DNA from: JACVRX01 sp035697245
GTDB lineage: Bacteria > Actinomycetota > Actinomycetes > Jiangellales > Jiangellaceae
Assembly (NCBI GenBank): GCA_035697245.1
Contig: DASSDH010000054.1
Coordinates: forward strand, 1-11,553
DNA length: 11,553 nt
Direction: 5' to 3'
Shown here: one piece after another, positions 6,178 to 11,553 of the stretch
Layout of the letters: each line of letters opens with the position of its first letter
Position numbering within the stretch: position 1 is the stretch's first letter
Position numbers and translations under genes: made by a program
Notes under the pieces: generated by a model
What the model saw: the letters and a program-made list of their open reading frames with translations, nothing else
The model's database searches: none
What the model was told of the DNA's origin: nothing

Positions 6178-6942
6178 ATGGACAGATCGGACACGATCAC
6201 GTCCCGTGGCACGGTGCGTCTCGAGCGCAGCGCCAAGCGGGTGCGCGTCCAGCTCGGCGGCCGGATGATCGCCGACACGACGCGCGCCATGCTGGTCTGG
6301 GAGAAGCCGTACTACCCCACCTACTACATCCCGCTGGATGACATCGACCCAACGCTGCTCAGCCCCAGTGGCGAGACTCGGCACTCCCCCAGCCGTGGCG
6401 ACGCCACCCTGTTCACCGTCAAGGTGCCTGGGCGCGAGGCGGCCGACGCGGCGGCGCGTTACGAGGACTCGCCGATCACCGAGCTCCGCGACCTGGTTTG
6501 GTTCGACTGGGACGCGATGGATGCGTGGTACGAGGAGGACGAGCCCGTCTACGTTCATCCGCGCGACCCGCACACGCGCGTCGACATCCTCGCCAGCTCC
6601 CGCCACGTCCGAGTCGAGCTCGCCGGCGTCACGGTCGCCGACTCGCCGCGGCCGAGGCTGCTCTTCGAGACCGGGCTGCCAACCCGGTACTACCTGCCGC
6701 GGACCGACGTACGGATGGACTTGCTGGAACACAGCGAGACGGTGACCCGCTGCCCGTACAAGGGACAGACAGAGCACTTCGCCGCCCTGATCGACGGCCA
6801 GCTCAAGGATGTGGCCTGGTCCTACCCGACGCCCTTGCCGGAAAGCCAGAAGATCGCGGGGCTCATCGCCTTCTACGACGAGCGGGTCGACACGTTCGTC
6901 GACGGCGCCCGGCAAGAGCGACCGAAGACACCGTTCAGCTAG
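6178..6942 (+). CDS. Tandem DUF427 domain protein
   Basis: A 254-residue soluble protein with two DUF427 units, a family of small beta-rich domains of unknown function. Copy 2 (about residues 138-248) is canonical: VRVELAGVTVADSPRPRLLFETGLP, YYLPRTDVRMDLL, CPYKGQTEHF (192-201), DVAWSYPTPLPESQKIAGLI and FYDERVDTFVDG. Copy 1 (about 11-128) follows the same layout: VRVQLGGRMIADTTRAMLVWEKPYYPTYYIP, then LVWFDWDAMDAWYEEDEPVYVHPRD. Where copy 2 has CPYKG, copy 1 has HSPSRG, so its conserved Cys is lost. The start is the ATG at 6178. No clear Shine-Dalgarno is present; TTAATG ends 8 nt upstream and might be a -10 element of a leaderless message. Its stop TAG overlaps the stop of the converging small gene at 6939. 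Confidence 0.85.
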   Translation: MDRSDTITSRGTVRLERSAKRVRVQLGGRMIADTTRAMLVWEKPYYPTYYIPLDDIDPTLLSPSGETRHSPSRGDATLFTVKVPGREAADAAARYEDSPITELRDLVWFDWDAMDAWYEEDEPVYVHPRDPHTRVDILASSRHVRVELAGVTVADSPRPRLLFETGLPTRYYLPRTDVRMDLLEHSETVTRCPYKGQTEHFAALIDGQLKDVAWSYPTPLPESQKIAGLIAFYDERVDTFVDGARQERPKTPFS

Positions 6943-7179
6943 CGGCCGTCGAGGGCGCGGGAGGCAACAGCTAGCTCGACCAGCGACTCCTCCGACAGGG
7001 CGACTGGCCGGCACTGGCGCAGCTCCTGCAGAGAATCGATGATCAAGGACACGATGTCGGCGCGATCACTCGAGCCGTGACCCAGGACGCCGCTGAACGA
7101 CCTTCCCACCCAGGATCTCCGATACCGACTCGCCGTCCAGCTCGACTTCGGCGACGACCTGCAATGGCCCCCAGTCCAT
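6939..7179 (-). pseudogene. Small frameshifted gene of unknown family
   Basis: From ATG 7179 (GTAGAGG just upstream) the frame reads MDWGPLQVVAEVELDGESVS, then EILGGKVVQRRPGSRLE, and stops at 7066-7068. A second frame takes over at once with DRADIVSLIIDSLQELRQ, then CRPVALSEESLVELAVASRA, and ends at TAG 6939-6941. Both halves have normal coding composition, while the rest of each frame does not, so one frame break near 7070-7100 is the simplest reading. The restored protein would have about 80 residues, with a beta-like first half and a helical second half. I do not recognise it. Its stop overlaps that of the convergent DUF427 gene. Confidence 0.35.
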
Positions 7180-7390
7180 CCTCTACGGACCACGCCGGGA
7201 AGCTGCCGCTTCCTTCGTGGCAACGACGCCGACGCCCCCTCGTTGACCAACCGCTTCCTGTCACCGCTCGTAGCCGCCGTCTGAGACCCGCGCAACCCGT
7301 CGGCATTCGAGCCGCCATGAAACGTGGCCGCGTGAGACGACCGTTGAGCGGCCGGTGTCGGCCTCCACCGCCGTTCGCCGGGCCGGGTCA
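7180..7390. other. Non-coding stretch, nothing recognised
   Basis: The frames here are Arg/Pro/Ser-rich on both strands and match no family. There is no obvious hairpin pair or repeat. Confidence 0.5.
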
Positions 7391-8074
7391 TCATGCGGTC
7401 AGCATGTCGGCGAGCGTCTCGAGGTCGGGTCCTGGAGGTCGGGCGGTAGGAACGCGGGCGGGTACGGCGTCTTGCGGAGGTCGACCCAGACGCCAGTCAG
7501 TCCGGCGCGGTGAGCACCGTCGACATCCCAGGGATGGACCGCGACCAGCGCCAGCGCAGCCAGCTCGACGCCGCAGACTTCGGCGGCATACCGATGCGTC
7601 GGGATGCGGCTTCCACCGCTTCGGCACCTCCACCGAGAGGCGGTGCTCAAGCAGCGGGAGCACGCCGGCCCCGTCGAGCATGCGGTCGGAGATCGCGGTC
7701 GCGCCGTTGGTCAGGGTGACGAGCCGGATACCGGCGGCGTGGATCGGGTGCAACCCGGGCGAAACGTCCAGATGCGCCGGGGGCTCGGCGAATCCGGCCA
7801 GCACCAGGTCAACGGCGTCGGCCTCGTCGACCCCGTGAGAAGCAAGCACCGCCGGCAACGCGCCGCTCGCCACATCGCCAAAGGCTGGGTAGGTGCCCGG
7901 CCGCGGTCAGGCGAACCCGTCGCGCAGGGTGGCGGCGAACCAAACATCGAGTGCGTGCCTCGGCAAGCCGACCTGTTCGAAGCGTTCCCGCATCGGCTCC
8001 AGGTCGGACAGGGTCTCGTTCAATTCCAGGACCAGAACCTCCGGACGCAGCATCGGTGGTGGCCCTGTGGTCAT
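7391..8074 (-). pseudogene. Haloacid dehalogenase (HAD type II) pseudogene with four frame breaks
   Basis: This encodes a HAD-superfamily hydrolase of the type II haloacid dehalogenase group, now broken. GGAGG lies 6 nt before ATG 8074. Frame 1 reads PEVLVLELNETLSDLEPM, then FEQVGLPRHALDVWFAATLR and DGFA, and stops at 7907-7909. The homology resumes in other frames: LTAAG, then YPAFGDVASGALPAVLASHG (breaks near 7910 and 7893), then AGIRLVTLTNGATAISDRML and LSVEVPKRWKPHPDA. A break near 7595 leads to RYAAEVCGVE and LVAVHPWDVDGAHRAGLTGV, and a last break near 7432 leads to GPDLETLADMLTA at the stop. The motif II Thr/Asn (LTNG), motif III Lys (RWKP) and motif IV (HPWDVDGA) are preserved. In motif I, however, the usual nucleophile in FDVNET is Glu17 (LELNET), which would abolish the normal chemistry. 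Intact neighbours argue against poor sequencing as the cause. Confidence 0.85.
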
Positions 8075-8148
8075 CGTGTCCTCCGGTTGAATTGGCCACA
8101 GCGGGCTTCCGGTCGGCTGGAGTGGTTGATCCGAGAGAGGAGCTAGTC

Positions 8149-9132
8149 ATGTCCCGCACTCGCATCGCCGCCGCCGCCGCGTCCGCCGTCCTGGTGCTGG
8201 CTGCCTGCGGCGGCGGTCAGGAGCCTGGCGTCTCCGCGGGTTCGCCGACCAGTATCGCTCCCGCGGAACCGACCGGAACTCCACTGTCCAATGCCGACAT
8301 CGTCGCGTTCGCGGACATGTTTGGCGACAACCCGTTGACGGGCGGCCAAACCGCGCCGCGGCTCTACCGGTGGGTGAACGACCGGGTGGCTGTGTTCGTG
8401 CAGTTCGACGAGCGGGACGCGGCGAAGGCGACCACCCTGCGCTACATCGGCATCAGCGTCAAGGGCGTGTTCTGCGCGGAAAACCAGCCCGGTGGCACCA
8501 AGGGTGGGTTCCCGCACTTCCACCGCCTGAATGCGGCTGAGTACGCCCAGGGTCACGCCGGACCGCCGGGCACACCGGGCTACTGGCTCAGCTGGGTGGC
8601 AGTCGACGAGTTCACCCAGCGGGACGGCCGCCAGGTGAAACCGGGCGTCGACTACGAGTTCTCGCCGACGCCCGCTCCCCAACGGTGCGGCGCGAAGCTG
8701 CCGAAGGCCGACTTCGTCGCGCCGGGCGCGAAGACCGTGTCCAAGTCGGACCTCGCGGCCTTCGCCGGGCTGTTCACCGACAACCCGCTCACCGGCGGCC
8801 AGACCGCACCGCGTCTGTATCGCTGGGTCAACAAGGACGTCGCGGTGTTCATCCAGCTCGACAAGCCGAACCCGGCCGAGGCCACCGCTGTGCGGTACGT
8901 CGGGATCAGCGTCCGCGGCGAGTTCTGCGAGTCCAAGCAGCCTTCCGCAGACTTCCCGCACTTCCACCGCACCCAAGCAGCCGAGTACGCCGAGGGCCAC
9001 GGCCAGGCACCCGGCGACCGCGGCTACTGGTTGTTATGGATGGCAACCGATACCTTCAAGCAGCGTGACGGCCGGCAGGTCAGCCCCGGTGTCGACCGGG
9101 AGTTCTCGCCCACCCCGCCGCCGGCCTGCTGA
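8149..9132 (+). CDS. Lipoprotein with two copies of an unrecognised HxH-containing domain
   Basis: A 327-residue predicted lipoprotein: MSRTRIAAAAASAVLVLAAC has a lipobox LAAC with Cys20. A Ser/Pro/Thr-rich linker follows. Two homologous units occupy about residues 46-180 and 197-327. Shared blocks are DNPLTGGQTAPRLYRWVN, VAVF(V/I)Q(F/L)D, (L/V)RY(I/V)GISV(K/R)G.FC, FPHFHR..AAEYA.GH, GYWL.W.A.D.F.QRDGRQV and PGVD.EFSPTP. Each unit has two Cys (109/180 and 260/327), which may form a disulfide, and three His (123/125/136 and 271/273/284), which could bind metal. I do not recognise the family. The start ATG at 8149 follows GAGAGGAG at 6 nt; the frame is open further upstream but lacks a signal peptide there. 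It is first in an apparent operon with a cupredoxin and a two-component system, suggesting a cell-surface copper or redox role (inference). Confidence 0.88.
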   Translation: MSRTRIAAAAASAVLVLAACGGGQEPGVSAGSPTSIAPAEPTGTPLSNADIVAFADMFGDNPLTGGQTAPRLYRWVNDRVAVFVQFDERDAAKATTLRYIGISVKGVFCAENQPGGTKGGFPHFHRLNAAEYAQGHAGPPGTPGYWLSWVAVDEFTQRDGRQVKPGVDYEFSPTPAPQRCGAKLPKADFVAPGAKTVSKSDLAAFAGLFTDNPLTGGQTAPRLYRWVNKDVAVFIQLDKPNPAEATAVRYVGISVRGEFCESKQPSADFPHFHRTQAAEYAEGHGQAPGDRGYWLLWMATDTFKQRDGRQVSPGVDREFSPTPPPAC

Positions 9133-9133
9133 G

Positions 9134-9589
9134 GTGTCCACGCACCCGTGCGCGGGCGCGATCATGCTCCTGCTCACGGGGGTGACGGGCGGATGCAGCC
9201 CGGGCACACCACCGGTGGCGGCACCACAGCAGACCACCCCACAACAGGCCACCCCCCAACAGGCCACGCCGCTCCGGGCCGCCCGACAGGTCGAGGTCCA
9301 CCTGACCTGCCCGACCGGAGACCACGAGTCACCGTGCGCGTTCCGGCCGAACGATGTCACCGTCGCCGCCGGCGGTGCGGTGCGCTGGGTCAACGACGAC
9401 GCAACGTTCCACACCGTCACTTCGACCGCCAGCCCGCAGGTACGCCGGCCGAGCGGCCGCTTCCACGGCGTGCTCGACGCCGCCGGGGAGACGTTCACCG
9501 TCACGCTCGCCGAGCCGGGCAGCTACCCGTACTACTGCCAGCCGCACGCCGAGTTCATGGCGGGCATCGTGCGCGTCGTACCCGGGTAG
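9134..9589 (+). CDS. Plastocyanin-like cupredoxin, probable lipoprotein
   Basis: A 151-residue single-domain blue-copper protein. The fold signature is FRPNDVTVAAGGAVRWVNDDATFHTVTS, here given in overlapping parts: FRPNDVTVAAGG, VRWVNDDATFHTVTS, then GETFTVTLAEPGSYPYYC and QPHAEFMAGIVRVV. The four type-1 copper ligands are all present: His93, Cys135, His138 and Met142 (CQPHAEFM). Cys59 and Cys68 may form a disulfide. The N-terminus (AIMLLLTGVTGGC) looks like a short lipoprotein signal with Cys21, although it lacks positive charges before the hydrophobic core. A linker of three PQQxT repeats follows. The GTG at 9134 is chosen because it starts one base after the preceding stop; ATG 9164 would leave no n-region. 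It probably carries electrons or binds Cu at the cell surface, in partnership with the preceding lipoprotein (inference). Confidence 0.87.
   Translation: MSTHPCAGAIMLLLTGVTGGCSPGTPPVAAPQQTTPQQATPQQATPLRAARQVEVHLTCPTGDHESPCAFRPNDVTVAAGGAVRWVNDDATFHTVTSTASPQVRRPSGRFHGVLDAAGETFTVTLAEPGSYPYYCQPHAEFMAGIVRVVPG
9224..9268 (+). repeat. Three 15-bp units encoding PQQ(T/A)T
   Basis: Consecutive codons give PQQTT, PQQAT, PQQAT (residues 31-45 of the cupredoxin). They form a flexible linker between the lipid anchor and the copper domain. The copy number could vary by slippage without changing the frame. Confidence 0.75.
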
Positions 9590-9619
9590 CGTGTGCCACA
9601 TCCGCGGATGGAGGTCTCC

Positions 9620-10309
9620 ATGGGCAACTCGGTCGAACCGCGGGCGCCCCTGCTGCTGGTGGTGGACGACGACCACAAGCTGGTCCCGCTGCTGGAGCGG
9701 GGGCTGCGGTATGAGGGCTTCGGTGTCGCGTGCGCATACTCGGGCACCGAGGCGCTCAACGCGGCCCGATCGACCGCGCCGGACCTGGTATTGCTCGACG
9801 TCGGCATGCCGGACCTCGATGGCTTCGAGGTACTGCGCGAGCTGCGCCGGCACTCCGATGTGCCGGTGGTCATGCTCACCGCGAAGGACGAGGTGTCCGA
9901 CAAAGTCGGCGCACTGGACCTGGGCGCCGACGACTATGTAGCCAAGCCTTTCGCCATCGACGAGCTGGTCGCCCGGATCCGCGCCGTGCTACGCCGCCGG
10001 GGCGCCGAGGCACTGGACCGCCTGTCCTACGACGACCTGGTCTGTGACCTTGGCACCCGTGACGTGACGCGCGCCGGGCGGCGCATCGAGCTTACGGTCA
10101 CAGAGTTCGACGTCCTCACGTGCTTGGTGCGCAACCCGCGGCGGATCCAGAGCCGCGAGACCCTGCTGCGCATTGTGTGGGGCTACGACGTACCAGTGGA
10201 CAGCAACGTCGTCGACGTGCACATCGGACACCTTCGCCGCAAGCTCGGTGATCCACCACTGATCCAGACCGTGCGCGGCATCGGTTATGTGCTGCGCACC
10301 CAGCGATGA
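9620..10309 (+). CDS. OmpR/PhoB-family response regulator
   Basis: A 229-residue two-component response regulator. The receiver domain (about residues 9-126) has the acidic cluster D16-D18, phospho-acceptor Asp60 (LVLLDVGMPDLDGFEVL), Thr87 (VVMLTAKDE) and Lys109 (YVAKPF). The winged-helix DNA-binding domain (about 133-227) has the typical TVTEFDVLTCLVRNPRRIQS, RETLLRIVWGYD, VDVHIGHLRRKLGD and VRGIGYVLR. The start ATG at 9620 sits 6 nt after GGAGG. It lies 30 nt downstream of the cupredoxin gene and overlaps the kinase gene by ATGA, so all are probably cotranscribed. It likely controls genes in response to the kinase's extracytoplasmic signal; targets cannot be read from the sequence. Confidence 0.96.
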   Translation: MGNSVEPRAPLLLVVDDDHKLVPLLERGLRYEGFGVACAYSGTEALNAARSTAPDLVLLDVGMPDLDGFEVLRELRRHSDVPVVMLTAKDEVSDKVGALDLGADDYVAKPFAIDELVARIRAVLRRRGAEALDRLSYDDLVCDLGTRDVTRAGRRIELTVTEFDVLTCLVRNPRRIQSRETLLRIVWGYDVPVDSNVVDVHIGHLRRKLGDPPLIQTVRGIGYVLRTQR

Positions 10310-11553
10310 GCCGCCTGCACGTGCTGCCCCCGCTGTCGCTGCGGACCAGGCTCGCAGTGACATTCACCTTCCTGGTCGGCGTGCTCCTCGTCCTGGTGGG
10401 TGTGGCGACGAACCAGCTGCTCCGCGACAGCCTGCTGGCCGAGATCGAACGGGACGTCGCGCACCGTGCCGCGGCGTATCGAGCCAGCCCGCCGGCACCT
10501 CCGTACACGCTGGACACCTTCGGCGCCCCGGATGTCTTCGTCCAGGTCGTCGGCTCCGACGGCACGCCGCTGGCCCGCTCAGGAAGCCTCGGCGATCGCA
10601 CTCTGCCGCTGCCTGACGCGGCGCGTCGCGGTGATGTGGTCGAGGTGCGGGTCGCAGGCCGCCCGCTGTTTCTCACCGCGACACCGGTCGGCGACGGTCG
10701 TCACGTCGTCGTTGCGCGTTCACCGATGACGACGTACGGCGCGTTGCGGACGCTGCGCAACCTGCTCACCGCCGTGATCGCTGCCGCGGTGCTGCTCACC
10801 GCCCTAGCCAGCTGGCTCTACGCGAGGGGCGCGCTGCGACCGATCGGCCAGGTCGTTGCGGCGGCTCGTTCGGTCCGGGACAGTCGTGACCTGAGCCGCA
10901 GAGTCCCGCAGCACAGTTCCGGCGACGAGGTAGGAAATCTGGTCGAGACCTTCAACGAGATGCTTGCCGAGCTCGAGGACGCGTACCGTTCGCTGAATCG
11001 GTCGAGCCAGCAGATGCGGCAATTCCTGGCCGACTGCTCACACGAGCTACGCGCGCCGTTGGCCCGGATCCGAAGCACGGTCGACGTGCTCGGCCGACTC
11101 GACGAACCGACCGAGCACCTCGCCAGCGACGATGCGGCGTTCCGGTCCCAAGCCCTGGCCGACGTCGCCGCCGATACCGATCGGATGGCCCGCATGGTGC
11201 GGCAGCTACTGATCCTTGCCCGGGCAGACGCCGGCGCGACGATCGACCGCCGGCCACTGGTACTCGCAGACGTCGTCGCCGCCGCCTGCCGGCAGGCGGC
11301 ACGGATGGCCAACGGCGTCAAGCTGTTGTCACCGGCAACTGAACCTCTGACCGGCGCCATGGTGCGCGGCGACGCCGACCACCTCGAACAGGCCCTGCTG
11401 ATCCTGCTCGACAACGCCTTCAAATACACCCCGCCACCCGGTGAGGTGCGGGTTGCGACACGGCGCGACGGCATGCACGCGCGGATCGATGTCACCGACA
11501 CCGGCCTCGGCATACCACCCGAAGACCGGAACAGGATCTTCGAAAGGTTCTAC
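10306..11553 (+). CDS. Sensor histidine kinase, partner of the preceding regulator (3' end cut by window)
   Basis: 416 residues are visible, lacking only the last few dozen. The order is a first membrane helix (about 15-36), an extracytoplasmic sensor region of about 110 residues, a second helix (about 152-172) and a HAMP linker (LRPIGQVVAAARSVRDSRDL through NEMLAELED, to about 225). The HisKA domain has the H-box QFLADCSHELRAPLARI with His246. The HATPase part has the N-box LLDNAFKYTPP (Asn370), the G1 box DTGLGIPP (398-405) and FERFY at the window end. The ATG at 10306 overlaps the regulator's stop (ATGA), indicating translational coupling. The sensor region has no Cys and few His, so direct metal sensing by Cys/His clusters is not apparent. 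Two departures from the common H-box are Cys244 (usually Ala) and Ala250 (usually Thr or Asn). Confidence 0.95.
   Translation, partial: MSRLHVLPPLSLRTRLAVTFTFLVGVLLVLVGVATNQLLRDSLLAEIERDVAHRAAAYRASPPAPPYTLDTFGAPDVFVQVVGSDGTPLARSGSLGDRTLPLPDAARRGDVVEVRVAGRPLFLTATPVGDGRHVVVARSPMTTYGALRTLRNLLTAVIAAAVLLTALASWLYARGALRPIGQVVAAARSVRDSRDLSRRVPQHSSGDEVGNLVETFNEMLAELEDAYRSLNRSSQQMRQFLADCSHELRAPLARIRSTVDVLGRLDEPTEHLASDDAAFRSQALADVAADTDRMARMVRQLLILARADAGATIDRRPLVLADVVAAACRQAARMANGVKLLSPATEPLTGAMVRGDADHLEQALLILLDNAFKYTPPPGEVRVATRRDGMHARIDVTDTGLGIPPEDRNRIFERFY

Noticed and set aside
6139..7014. Long minus-strand open frame opposite the DUF427 gene
   Set aside because: It mirrors the GC-rich coding strand. 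Its composition is noise-like, while the plus strand shows two DUF427 units.
7951..8148. Upstream extension of the lipoprotein frame to 7951
   Set aside because: It would bury the lipoprotein signal peptide inside the protein and overlap the HAD pseudogene start; ATG 8149 has a proper ribosome binding site.
9080..9325. Minus-strand frames opposite the cupredoxin gene
   Set aside because: These are Gly/Trp-rich antisense shadows of the PQQ repeat region without any supporting signal.

Overview
The window comes from a high-GC actinobacterium. Codon third positions are mostly G or C, starts include GTG and TTG, and the proteins recognised (ISL3 and IS110 transposases, DUF4389, DUF2182, DUF899, DUF427, a two-component pair) are all of actinobacterial type. 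The sequence does not let me name a genus. No rRNA, tRNA or CRISPR array was seen.

Layout. Positions 1-674 (minus strand) hold an open reading frame cut by the window edge. Its C-terminal part is an IS110-family transposase segment and its N-terminal part is not. Positions 675-1208 are mostly empty apart from a short acidic Glu-X repeat ORF. A good promoter and ribosome binding site lead into a membrane protein made of two DUF4389 units (1281-2000), followed by a hairpin. A complete ISL3-family insertion sequence (2083-3515) has 24-bp inverted ends and a perfect 8-bp target duplication. Beyond it lies a zone of gene decay: a glycoside hydrolase 65 fragment (3714-4022), a deleted SMR-type transporter relic (5921-6148), a frameshifted small gene (6939-7179) and a HAD dehalogenase pseudogene with four frame breaks (7391-8074). 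Intact within this zone are a translationally coupled DUF899-DUF2182 pair (minus strand) and a tandem DUF427 protein (plus strand).

The last third (8149-11553) is a compact plus-strand operon. It encodes a lipoprotein with two copies of an unrecognised ~130-residue domain carrying HxH and GH motifs, a small plastocyanin-like cupredoxin lipoprotein, an OmpR-type response regulator and a sensor histidine kinase cut by the window end. The spacing (1 nt, 30 nt, 4-nt overlap) suggests one transcription unit. My best candidate for something undescribed is this pairing of a duplicated His-containing surface domain with a blue-copper protein and a two-component system, perhaps for copper or redox handling at the cell surface. 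That role is inference.

A recurring theme is internal duplication: DUF4389, DUF427 and the His-containing lipoprotein are each two tandem copies of one domain.
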